DNA of 16,864 nucleotides. Source: Kiritimatiellaceae bacterium (GTDB taxonomy: Bacteria > Verrucomicrobiota > Kiritimatiellia > Kiritimatiellales > Pontiellaceae). Below are positions 1-6,786 of the stretch, one piece after another. The position numbers and the translations under genes were made by a program. The DNA is taken from NCBI GenBank assembly GCA_002691095.1, contig NZGU01000019.1:5857-22720 (forward strand), in the 5' to 3' direction. Every line of letters begins with the position of its first letter. Within the stretch, counting starts at the first letter, position 1. Under the pieces are notes generated by a model. It saw nothing but the letters and a program-made list of their open reading frames with translations. It ran no database searches and was not told where the DNA came from.

Positions 1-516
1 ATTCGAACAGAGGCGGGTAGTGTAGAGCTGTGGATTATGGCGCTGATTCCGTTTTGGCTGATGGTCTCTCATTTTTTAAGTCTCAATCGTATGGGTTGGT
101 TGTTAGTCGGATTATTGCTTCACAATGGTGTAGCCGGCGTATTGCCCATTTTGGATTCATCTACAGATTACCATCGTGCAAAAAGTGAAACGATCATGCA
201 GCTGAGTGGTGAGGGTGATGTGGTGTTGATTGACTACGAACCGATCTTGCATTTTTATTTAAGATATTATGATAATGCGACGGTGATGTGCAGTGCAGAC
301 TATTCAAAAGCGGAGATTGAGAAACAAATTTTAAATTGGAACGGGGCTGTTTGGACGGTGAACTCATTTTTTGAACCGATGGAGTCGCTTAAGATGAGAT
401 ATCCTGCCATGTTTGAACGTCAAATTGAGGTAGGGCAGCAGGTGAAAGATTTATTTGAACAGGTTGAGACGGATTCATTTGGCGGGATCTACAGAAAGCG
501 TGATGTTGATGAATAA
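1..516 (+). CDS. C-terminal part of an integral membrane protein, probably a glycosyltransferase-like protein (5' end outside window)
   Basis: The frame is open from base 1 to the TAA at 514-516, so this is the last 171 residues of a longer gene. The visible part begins with two or so hydrophobic segments (roughly residues 10-30 and 35-50), then a soluble tail with short strand-like stretches such as GDVVLIDYEP and an aromatic-rich LHFYLRYY. That layout (membrane helices followed by a C-terminal periplasmic domain) is like ArnT/PMT-type (GT39/GT-C) glycosyltransferases, but no catalytic residues are in view, so the family is an inference. It lies directly upstream of, and overlaps by 8 bp, a sugar-nucleotide epimerase gene, and the following genes are polysaccharide genes, which supports a surface-glycan role. 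An ATG at 37 is only an internal methionine. Confidence 0.6.
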   Translation: MRTEAGSVELWIMALIPFWLMVSHFLSLNRMGWLLVGLLLHNGVAGVLPILDSSTDYHRAKSETIMQLSGEGDVVLIDYEPILHFYLRYYDNATVMCSADYSKAEIEKQILNWNGAVWTVNSFFEPMESLKMRYPAMFERQIEVGQQVKDLFEQVETDSFGGIYRKRDVDE

Positions 517-1486
517 AGTTTTGGTAACAGGTGGGTGTGGGTTTGTCGGTAGGCATTTGATCAAGCGGTTGCTTGAAGAGGGTGCAGAAGTTCACTGTGT
601 GGATGTGCAGGCTAATTTGAGTGGGGCGCGGTTGCCGGGCGAGTGGGCGCTTTTTAATCCGTTGGATTATGAAGGATTTCATTATTATGACGAGGATTGC
701 CGTCGCTGGTTTGACCGGGTGAAAGATACAGATTTTGATGTGGCATTTCATTTGGCTGCGATGGTGGGTGGGCGTGCTATGATTGAAAATAATCCGTTGG
801 CTGTAGCGGATGACCTGTCGATTGACGCAGCGTATTGGCAATGGGCCGTTGATGCCAAACCCGAGAAAAGTGTGGTGTTCAGTTCGAGTGCGGCGTATCC
901 GATTCATTTGCAAAGGCCCGATGATTATGTGTTGTTGAAAGAGGACATGATCTCGTTTGATGAAGGTTTGGGTATGCCGGATTTAACGTATGGTTGGGCT
1001 AAATTAACGCACGAGTATTGTGCTCGATTGGCGTATGAAAAGCATGGGATTAAGTCGGTTTCGTATCGGCCTTTTTCCGGTTATGGATTTGACCAAGATG
1101 ATAGCTATCCCTTTCCCAGTATTTGCAAACGGGTGCTTGCCAACCAGGGTGCAGAGGAGATCCAAGTCTGGGGAACAGGTAAACAGATGCGTGATTTCAT
1201 TCATATTGATGATTGTGTGGAGGGCGTTTTGTCGACCATGAACCGGATTGAAGATGGATCGGCATTGAATTTATCGACGGGTATATTTACCAGTTTTGTT
1301 GATTTCGTAGAGACGGCCGCAGATATTTTGGGTTTTCAACCGAAGGTCGTGGGAACATCTAATACGCCTGAGGGAGTGTTTGCACGGGGGGGAGATACGA
1401 CACGGCAACAGCAGTTTGGATTCGAGGCTCCAACGCATTTTAGAACAGGTATTGAACAGGCATTAACCTTTTACGCATCGTCATGA
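509..1486 (+). CDS. NAD(P)-dependent sugar-nucleotide epimerase/dehydratase (extended SDR)
   Basis: This 325-residue protein is an extended short-chain dehydrogenase/reductase that would act on a nucleotide sugar in the cytoplasm. The N-terminus carries the Rossmann dinucleotide motif TGGCGFVG (residues 7-14), with an acidic D at the end of strand 2 (CVDV) as in NAD-binding members. HLAAMVGG follows, then a serine-rich SSSAAYP, and the catalytic YGWAK (Tyr-x-x-x-Lys). The HLAA-VGG segment and overall size recall GDP-L-fucose synthase and GDP-mannose 3,5-epimerase, but the exact substrate cannot be read. I chose ATG 509 because it begins right at the Rossmann strand; ATG 503, two codons earlier, is equally possible. 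It overlaps the upstream gene by 8 bp and its TGA overlaps the next ATG (ATGA, 1483-1486), so the genes are probably translationally coupled. It likely supplies a sugar donor for the adjoining polysaccharide genes. Confidence 0.88.
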   Translation: MNKVLVTGGCGFVGRHLIKRLLEEGAEVHCVDVQANLSGARLPGEWALFNPLDYEGFHYYDEDCRRWFDRVKDTDFDVAFHLAAMVGGRAMIENNPLAVADDLSIDAAYWQWAVDAKPEKSVVFSSSAAYPIHLQRPDDYVLLKEDMISFDEGLGMPDLTYGWAKLTHEYCARLAYEKHGIKSVSYRPFSGYGFDQDDSYPFPSICKRVLANQGAEEIQVWGTGKQMRDFIHIDDCVEGVLSTMNRIEDGSALNLSTGIFTSFVDFVETAADILGFQPKVVGTSNTPEGVFARGGDTTRQQQFGFEAPTHFRTGIEQALTFYASS

Positions 1487-3387
1487 TTACATTTTTTTTA
1501 CTATCGCTCTCTATTCTAAGCTTTCTATTTTTCGGGGTAGTGGGGGAGGATAAAACGTGGTTGCTGGCACCTGCGATGGTGCTAAACCATGTGTTGGTTT
1601 TGGGGTGGTGGGTCGGTAAGGCACGTCAATTGAGTGCGGGAGAGAAGCATGGCAGTGTGGGCTGTTATTTTTCGATTGATACCATCTGTTGGCTTCTCTT
1701 TTTGATTTATGGGATTGCCATCATTCCTTTCTCGACGGTTCCGTTTGAGTCAAAATTGGAACTGCTTTTCTTGGGGAGCGTTTTCGGTGCTTTCATTGTT
1801 TGGCGAAATGAGGTGACCTCCTTCAAAGAGAGTCGGGTGTATGTGGCGCTTTTGTTTGGAGTGGTATTGATTTGTGCCTTGTATGGATTGGTCATTCATT
1901 TTAAGGCTCCCGAGCAGATACTGTGGACAGAGCGGTATACGGATGCGTATGAGGGACGGTTGCGTTCGACCTATATTTGTCCCAATCATTTTGCGCATTT
2001 GTTGCAGATGCTGATGCCGTTTTTTGTGGTGTGGCTCTTTATTAAACAGGTGGGTGTCACCCTGAAGGGGTTGGCGTTATATAGTTTTATCGCCTTTTTG
2101 CCTCCGCTGTTTTTAACCGAGTCTCGGGCGGGTTGGCTGGGGACGTTAGCTTCAGTGGGCGTGTTGGGGCTTTTGTTTGCGTGGCGAAAAAGTAAGAAGC
2201 TCTTTTGGGTTATGCTCATTGTAATCCCGCTTTTGGGGAGTTCATTGTTGGTGGCGGGCTATCACTATTCAGAGACGTTTCAACGGCGCATGGAACCCGT
2301 TGTAACATTTTTAGAAGGGCAGGCAGAGGAGGGCATTGGCAGTGAGTCGCGTGATTTCCGACCTCAAACTTGGATGGATACGTTGGAGATGATTGGCGAT
2401 GAGCCGGTCTGGGGACATGGCCCGGGGGCTTATCGGTATACGTATCCGGAATATCGAAATCGTTTTCGAGGACAGCGAATTGTTACCGGGCATCCGCATA
2501 ATGAATATTTGGAGTTGGCCGCTGATTACGGTTGGGTTGGGTTTTCATTGTTTGGACTGGCGTGGTTGGGGACGTTGTTCAAATGCTTGCGATTGGCTTC
2601 TCGATCGACGGAAGTTCGTCACTCATTTGTTGGTATCGCTGCATTTGCAATGGGGATTGGTACGATGGTGCACTCGTTTTTTGATTTTCAGATGCATATT
2701 TATCCCAATGCGATGGTATTCGCTTTTTTGATGGCATCTTCCATCGCACCGATGGAGCGTCATCAGAAAGCACGGGGTTGGCATCTGAAGCGTCCATGGA
2801 TGGCTTGGATGGCGGCGGCGATTTGTTTGGGTAGTTTGTTGTGGTGTGTTCAAGTGATGGCCTCTGCCTCTTTGCGGGCGGAAGCGGATCGCCGGTTTGT
2901 CGCGGTTAAAAGTTCGAATGATAATACGTTACAATTGTCCACTCGGGCTGTTCAGTTGGATGAGTCTAATTGGAGAGCTCATCGTACCATGGGATCGACG
3001 TTATATGATCTGCGTTATTATGCGCTCGATATGTCTGAGAAGGTCGCCATCGCTGAACGTGAGCTGAAAGCGTATCAATGCGCATATGAGCATAATCCAA
3101 AAGATCCGGAAATTTGTGCAGGTCTCGGAAAGGTATATCTTTTTCTGCATCATCATGAAAAAGAGGGATCAATCGCGAATCACTATAAGGTGCAGGGGTT
3201 AGCATATTTGAGGGAAGCGTGTTCCCTGCGGAAGTACAATGATTTGTATTGGTGGGTCTTGGGTAGCGAGTTGAGAGATTTGGGTGAATACGATGAAGCG
3301 TTGGAGGCGTTCGAGAGAGCATCAAAGATAAAAAATTCAGCCTCTATTCGGGCTAATATTAAGTGGTTAAAAGAGCGAGTTTTATAG
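1483..3387 (+). CDS. O-antigen ligase/polymerase (Wzy/WaaL superfamily) with C-terminal TPR-like region
   Basis: This 634-residue polytopic membrane protein starts at the ATG that overlaps the epimerase stop. About a dozen hydrophobic segments cover residues 1-460. The large periplasmic loop of the Wzy_C family lies between about 250 and 345, with RPQTW at 293-297 and the family signature HPHNEYLELAADYGWVG beginning at His337. Members move or polymerise undecaprenyl-linked glycans on the periplasmic face. After the last membrane helix (about 440-462), residues 489-634 are soluble and helical, with TPR-like spacing of small and aromatic residues (AHRTMGSTLYDL, CAGLGKVYLF, DEALEAFERA). The tail would face the periplasm and may bind a partner or the polymer. 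Whether this is a ligase, a polymerase or a protein glycosylase cannot be told from sequence alone. The adjacent initiating transferase favours a polysaccharide role. Confidence 0.88.
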   Translation: MITFFLLSLSILSFLFFGVVGEDKTWLLAPAMVLNHVLVLGWWVGKARQLSAGEKHGSVGCYFSIDTICWLLFLIYGIAIIPFSTVPFESKLELLFLGSVFGAFIVWRNEVTSFKESRVYVALLFGVVLICALYGLVIHFKAPEQILWTERYTDAYEGRLRSTYICPNHFAHLLQMLMPFFVVWLFIKQVGVTLKGLALYSFIAFLPPLFLTESRAGWLGTLASVGVLGLLFAWRKSKKLFWVMLIVIPLLGSSLLVAGYHYSETFQRRMEPVVTFLEGQAEEGIGSESRDFRPQTWMDTLEMIGDEPVWGHGPGAYRYTYPEYRNRFRGQRIVTGHPHNEYLELAADYGWVGFSLFGLAWLGTLFKCLRLASRSTEVRHSFVGIAAFAMGIGTMVHSFFDFQMHIYPNAMVFAFLMASSIAPMERHQKARGWHLKRPWMAWMAAAICLGSLLWCVQVMASASLRAEADRRFVAVKSSNDNTLQLSTRAVQLDESNWRAHRTMGSTLYDLRYYALDMSEKVAIAERELKAYQCAYEHNPKDPEICAGLGKVYLFLHHHEKEGSIANHYKVQGLAYLREACSLRKYNDLYWWVLGSELRDLGEYDEALEAFERASKIKNSASIRANIKWLKERVL

Positions 3388-3427
3388 TATGAACAAGCAA
3401 TTCATGCAGACACCTGGAGAATAGTGA

Positions 3428-4864
3428 ATGGGATACAGAAAAGCAGATAACGCTTCTTCTTACGATGAATTGCTCTCCTCCTTTGTCTACAATAGGCGTT
3501 TCCTATTCGATAGCTTGGCAATGGCGCTGATAGATTTAGTCATGATGGCAATCGCGCTTATTGTGGGGAATTTTATTCTCCTTTGGGTCAATGGCATTTC
3601 TTTTTCGATTGTTAACGGGTGGCTGCTGCTGCCGACTTGGCTTGTTTTTTGTGTTTTAGGCAAGTTGTTGCCGGGTTGGGGGCTCGGTTCTGCCGATGAG
3701 TTGAGAAAAATTGAGCGAACTCTGTTCATTCTATTTGCCAGTATTTTGGTCGTCTCTTTTTTTGTGAAAGAGAATATTGCGTCGAGTCGAATTGTGTTTC
3801 TTTTTACCTATTTAATGGCAGCTATTTTGTTGCCGCTGGGGCGTTTTGGAGTGCGTGCCTTGTTGGTTTCAAAAAATCGGTGGGGTCTGCCGGTGGCTAT
3901 TTATGGCGGGGGCAAGCCGTTAGAGGATTGTGTTCAAATGTTAATGAACGATCCTCAGCTAGGGTATTCACCTGCTGCTATTTTTTCGGATGATGTGGAT
4001 ACGGAACATGTATTGAACATTCCTGTGCAAGGTGGTTTGTCGGAGGTAAGTCACGTTGCACCGATTGCGGTGATTGCACAGAATTCACTTAGTGAGGATC
4101 AATTTGCATCTCTGATTCATGGTCCGGCGGAAAAGTATCGGCGTATTATCATTATTCCAGACCTCTCTGCCGCCCCTTCTTTATGGGTTTCGCCAATTGA
4201 TTTTGATGGCATGTTGGGTCTTGAAGTTACAAAAAACCTTCTGAATCCATTGGCTAGATTGGGTAAATCCATTGCGGATTACCTATCGGTTTCCATCACG
4301 TTGCCATTGTGGTTGCCAATACTGAGCATCCTTTATGTTCTCATATGGTTGGAGGATAGAAAGAACCCGCTCTTTTTACAGCTTCGCGTGGGGCGTCATG
4401 GAAAACTATTCCAGACCATTAAATTTCGTACAATGGTGCCTCATGCAGAGGAGCGTTTGAAAGAGGCATTACAGCAGGATGAGGGGCTGCGTGTAGAGTG
4501 GGAGAAATATTATAAATTAAAGAAAGATCCGCGGATTACACGCATTGGGCGTGTGTTACGGAGGACGTCGCTGGATGAATTGCCACAGTTGCTAAATGTG
4601 CTGAATGGCTCCATGTCGTTGGTGGGGCCTCGCCCGCTGCCTTCGTATCATTTTGAGGATTTGCCCAAATCCGTGCAGCAGTTAAGAGATCAGGTGAAGC
4701 CGGGTATAACGGGATTGTGGCAGGGGTCGGGTCGCAGTGAGTCGGGAACGGCTGGGATGGAGAAGCATGATCCTTATTATGTGCGCAACTGGTCGATTTG
4801 GTTGGATATCATCATTCTGTTTCGAACGATTCGAGCGGTGCTGGTTGCGCGAGGAGCGTATTAA
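3428..4864 (+). CDS. Polyprenyl-phosphate glycosylphosphotransferase (initiating sugar transferase, WbaP/WcaJ type)
   Basis: This 478-residue protein would transfer a sugar-1-phosphate from a nucleotide sugar to undecaprenyl phosphate, the first step of repeat-unit assembly at the inner membrane. Four to five hydrophobic segments occupy residues 25-150. A Rossmann-like middle domain follows (VAIYGGGKPLEDC near 160). A further hydrophobic segment near 285-305 precedes the catalytic bacterial sugar transferase domain (PF02397). In that domain I see KFRTM at 332-336, DPRITRIGRVLRRTSLDELPQ at about 367-387, SLVGPRPLP, and VKPGITGLWQ near the C-terminus. Length and architecture are typical of WbaP/WcaJ proteins; the sugar is unknown. 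The start ATG 3428 has a GGAGA at 3416-3420 with a 7-nt gap. The gene sits 40 bp after the ligase and 2 bp before the next gene, so it belongs to the same operon. Confidence 0.93.
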   Translation: MGYRKADNASSYDELLSSFVYNRRFLFDSLAMALIDLVMMAIALIVGNFILLWVNGISFSIVNGWLLLPTWLVFCVLGKLLPGWGLGSADELRKIERTLFILFASILVVSFFVKENIASSRIVFLFTYLMAAILLPLGRFGVRALLVSKNRWGLPVAIYGGGKPLEDCVQMLMNDPQLGYSPAAIFSDDVDTEHVLNIPVQGGLSEVSHVAPIAVIAQNSLSEDQFASLIHGPAEKYRRIIIIPDLSAAPSLWVSPIDFDGMLGLEVTKNLLNPLARLGKSIADYLSVSITLPLWLPILSILYVLIWLEDRKNPLFLQLRVGRHGKLFQTIKFRTMVPHAEERLKEALQQDEGLRVEWEKYYKLKKDPRITRIGRVLRRTSLDELPQLLNVLNGSMSLVGPRPLPSYHFEDLPKSVQQLRDQVKPGITGLWQGSGRSESGTAGMEKHDPYYVRNWSIWLDIIILFRTIRAVLVARGAY

Positions 4865-4866
4865 GA

Positions 4867-5259
4867 ATGAAGGTGGAAATATTTGCGCTGTGTGATGCAG
4901 CGACCGAGAGCCAGGGAAAGCTCAATCTGCTGGGAACGTTTGATCAATTAGTGGCAGGGTCGGTGCCGGTGGTGCATCCGGCATGTGCGGTGGCGATCCG
5001 AATCCGCTTTGAGGTGCAGGAGGCAGTGGAACATCAGATTCGGTTGCATATGGTAGATCCGGACGGCCAGCTTTTCATGAAAAGTATGGGGGCTTCGATT
5101 CGGCCTCGATTTGGCGGCGATGTGAGTTCTGCGGCGGTGAATCTCATTTTGCAGCTACAGCGCATTAAATTTGATCTGTTCGCGGATTACGCGTTGCGTT
5201 TAGAAGTGGATGATGAAGAGGTTGCTTCTTTACCCCTTCGAGTGGCTTCTCTCCGTTAA
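4867..5259 (+). CDS. Small conserved protein, DUF6941-like
   Basis: This 130-residue soluble protein has no signal peptide or membrane segment. It opens with MKVEIFALCDAATESQGKLN followed by LLGTFDQ, and contains HPACAVAIRIRF and a DPDGQ turn. From memory this pattern matches the DUF6941 family, found in several bacterial phyla with no assigned function; that recognition needs a profile search. The alternating hydrophobic pattern suggests a mainly beta fold. The start ATG 4867 has a GAGGAG at 4851-4856 with a 10-nt gap and lies 2 bp after the glycosylphosphotransferase stop, so it is co-transcribed with the polysaccharide genes. A link to polysaccharide synthesis is only suggested by position, since the gene may simply be hitch-hiking at the operon end. 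No terminator follows it in the 83 bp before the next gene. Confidence 0.75.
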   Translation: MKVEIFALCDAATESQGKLNLLGTFDQLVAGSVPVVHPACAVAIRIRFEVQEAVEHQIRLHMVDPDGQLFMKSMGASIRPRFGGDVSSAAVNLILQLQRIKFDLFADYALRLEVDDEEVASLPLRVASLR

Positions 5260-5286
5260 CTGTTTTCATTTGAGTTGGGTACAATT

Positions 5287-5329
5287 TTTTTATGTGTCTC
5301 GCCGTTACATTATTATCATAAATTATAAT
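5287..5329 (+). promoter_or_regulatory. AT-rich possible promoter region for the EF-hand gene
   Basis: The gap 5260-5342 is AT-rich and has a TATTAT at 5311-5316 (5 of 6 to the -10 consensus) with a poor -35 (TTTTTA, 5287-5292) 18 bp upstream. A perfect TATAAT at 5324-5329 also exists, but it has no -35 at a normal distance and would start transcription inside or after the ribosome binding site. Which, if either, is used cannot be decided. Confidence 0.3.
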
Positions 5330-5342
5330 GGGAGATAGAGTG

Positions 5343-5696
5343 ATGAAAAAAGAACTGATAGTGAGTGGAGTTATGTTGAGTGTGCTGTGGGTTCAACCCT
5401 CAGCAGAGGGTTGTGAAAACCAGCAGAAAACAGGTGAAGCGGCGGTGGCTTTTGCGGCGGCAGAAATTAGTGAACAGCCAAAAAATAAAGAGGGTGTTGG
5501 GCGCTCAGATCTGCGGGAAAAACGGCGAGGAGAAGGGCAGGGGCGTCAGGCGAGAGAGCGGGATCGTATGAACCCAGAGATGCGGGCGAAGATACTAGAA
5601 AAATTTGACGCGGATGGAGATGGGCGTTTAAACGAAACGGAACGTGCGGCTGTGAGAGAGATGATGGCTGAGCGGCGTTTGAACCGAAATCAGTAA
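5343..5696 (+). CDS. Small secreted EF-hand calcium-binding protein
   Basis: This 117-residue protein starts with a basic MKKE and a hydrophobic stretch (residues 4-17), which looks like a signal peptide, probably cleaved around residues 20-24. The mature part is highly charged, with several Arg/Glu/Gly-rich segments, and ends in one canonical EF-hand loop at residues 89-100 (D-A-D-G-D-G-R-L-N-E-T-E), with all metal-ligand positions filled and flanking helices. Only one hand is present, so calcium binding would need pairing, for example as a dimer. The start ATG 5343 is chosen because GGAGAT at 5331-5336 lies 6 nt ahead; an in-frame ATG at 5328 has no such site. It is followed by a clear terminator, so it is probably monocistronic. 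Similar small EF-hand export proteins are common in PVC bacteria, and their function is unknown. Confidence 0.75.
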   Translation: MKKELIVSGVMLSVLWVQPSAEGCENQQKTGEAAVAFAAAEISEQPKNKEGVGRSDLREKRRGEGQGRQARERDRMNPEMRAKILEKFDADGDGRLNETERAAVREMMAERRLNRNQ

Positions 5697-5721
5697 CCGG
5701 ATTGCATTCGAAGATGTTTGT

Positions 5722-5755
5722 AAGCGTGAGCAGGTTTACCTGCTTGCGTTTTTTT
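5722..5755 (+). terminator. Intrinsic terminator of the EF-hand gene
   Basis: A 13-bp stem with a few G-T wobbles (5722-5734 pairing with 5739-5751) closes a 4-nt TTTA loop and runs straight into seven T residues (5749-5755), then A and six more T. It points in the + direction. On the minus strand no T-run follows the hairpin, so it is a weaker stop for the convergent prenyl synthase gene. The T-run overlaps the last codons of that gene. Confidence 0.88.
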
Positions 5756-6617
5756 ATTTTTTCCGTTCGACGAGGTAGTTGGCTAGTTTTTCGAGTGGAT
5801 TAGGGCGGAGGGAAACGGAGTGTAGGTGTTGTATGGCCTCTTCGGTGAGGGATTGAACGCGTTTGCGGGAGGCTTCCATGCCATAGACGGCGGGATAGGT
5901 CATTTTTGATTGGGCTCGGTCGGAACCAGCGGGTTTGCCGAGTTCTTCAGAAGAGGCGGTTTCGTCGAGAATGTCATCCTGAATCTGAAAAGCGATTCCG
6001 ATTTTTTCGCCAAAGGAGGTGAGTGCTTCAATGGTGGTTGGGTCGGTGTGAGCTGCGATGGCGCCCATGCGGATGGAAGCGCGTATGAGAATGGCGGTTT
6101 TGTGATAGTGAATAAAGTCGACGAGTTCTCGGGAGGGTGTCATGTGCTCGGCAGCGAGGTCGGCGACTTGCCCCGCAATAACACCGTTGGCACCGGCGGC
6201 TTGGGCGAGTTCGAGGGCGAGCTCAGAGCGGTTTTGTTGGGCGATGAGTTTGAAGGCTTCGATGATGAGTGCATCTCCGGCTAATACAGCGTTGGCTTCG
6301 CCGAATTGGATGTGGCAGGTGGGTTTGCCGCGACGAAGGTCATCGTCGTCCATGCAGGGAAGGTCGTCGTGGATGAGGGTGGAGCAGTGGAAAAGTTCGA
6401 TGGCCAGGGCGGAAGGAAAGGCGTGTTCTTCGTCGGCTCCGCAACATTCGGTGGCGGCGATGCAGAGAATGGGACGAATCCGTTTGCCTCCGTTAAAGAT
6501 GGAGTATTTGATGGCACGGTTTAAGACGCTGTTTTCGGTGTAGTGATGTTGGAAATGGTGTTGGAGTTGTTGCTCGATGAGCTGTTGTTGTTCGGCTAAG
6601 TAGTCGTGAATTTGCAT
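5754..6617 (-). CDS. ispA: Short-chain trans-prenyl diphosphate synthase (farnesyl/geranylgeranyl diphosphate synthase)
   Basis: This 287-residue cytosolic enzyme condenses isopentenyl diphosphate with allylic diphosphates, giving FPP or GGPP for quinones, carotenoids and the undecaprenyl carrier. Visible motifs are GGKRIRP (43-49), the first Asp-rich motif DDLPCMD at 84-90 with DDDLRRGKPTCH after it, the HKTA near 172-175, the second Asp-rich motif DDILD at 214-218, and KMTYPAVYG. The four-residue spacing in the first motif is the type II form. The residue five before that motif is Ser79, where bacterial FPP synthases have Tyr, so a longer product such as GGPP is possible. I chose ATG 6617 because it gives the usual length and N-terminus; GTG 6698 would add 27 low-complexity residues. 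No ribosome binding site precedes ATG 6617. The gene is convergent with the EF-hand gene and divergent from ppdK. Confidence 0.93.
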   Translation of the reverse strand: MQIHDYLAEQQQLIEQQLQHHFQHHYTENSVLNRAIKYSIFNGGKRIRPILCIAATECCGADEEHAFPSALAIELFHCSTLIHDDLPCMDDDDLRRGKPTCHIQFGEANAVLAGDALIIEAFKLIAQQNRSELALELAQAAGANGVIAGQVADLAAEHMTPSRELVDFIHYHKTAILIRASIRMGAIAAHTDPTTIEALTSFGEKIGIAFQIQDDILDETASSEELGKPAGSDRAQSKMTYPAVYGMEASRKRVQSLTEEAIQHLHSVSLRPNPLEKLANYLVERKK

Positions 6618-6623
6618 GTGATG

Positions 6624-6652
6624 GGTATACGAAATCGAGCTTGTGTTGGAAA
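6624..6652 (-). promoter_or_regulatory. Candidate promoter of the prenyl synthase gene, placing the transcript start at the ATG
   Basis: On the minus strand TTTCCA (6647-6652, 4 of 6 to the -35 consensus) is 17 bp ahead of TATACC (6624-6629, 4 of 6 to -10). The expected start of transcription is within a base or two of the A of ATG 6617, which fits the lack of any ribosome binding site there. Both boxes are imperfect. Confidence 0.4.
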
Positions 6653-6715
6653 TGGTTAATCGTGCTTTTTTGAGAATGGAACGGGATAGGTGGTGCACCT
6701 TTTTGCGTGTGTTTC

Positions 6716-6743
6716 TTGACAGGGAAGCTTGGGTTGATAAGAG
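6716..6743 (+). promoter_or_regulatory. Candidate promoter of ppdK
   Basis: A perfect -35 hexamer TTGACA at 6716-6721 lies 65 bp before the ppdK start. No good -10 stands at 17 bp; the nearest options are TAAGAG (6738-6743, spacer 16) and GAGTAT (6741-6746, spacer 19), each 3 of 6. A weak -10 after a perfect -35 may mean an activator is needed, or that the vegetative consensus differs in this organism. Confidence 0.4.
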
Positions 6744-6786
6744 TATGCGCTTTTGTGTGAGACCAAATTAAGCAGGAGATCAGACG

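Noticed and set aside
389..913. Minus-strand open frame of 174 codons opposite the epimerase start
   Set aside because: It is antisense to a gene with clear SDR motifs, and its product is low-complexity His/Arg/Pro-rich with no recognisable motif.
1..5259. Horizontal transfer signs around the polysaccharide genes
   Set aside because: These genes are locally poorer in G+C (20 of 60 in 3721-3780, against 35 of 60 in 12481-12540), but I see no integrase, repeat or tRNA boundary, and composition varies gene by gene.
5324..5329. Perfect TATAAT ahead of the EF-hand gene
   Set aside because: No -35 lies at 15-19 bp, and transcription from it would start at or after the ribosome binding site.
5343..5420. 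Lipobox in the EF-hand protein signal peptide
   Set aside because: The Cys is preceded by Ala-Glu-Gly, which does not fit the Leu-x-[Ala/Gly/Ser]-Cys pattern.
6618..6698. GTG 6698 as the prenyl synthase start
   Set aside because: The added 27 residues are Ser/Thr/His-rich and unlike family N-termini; ATG 6617 gives the usual length.
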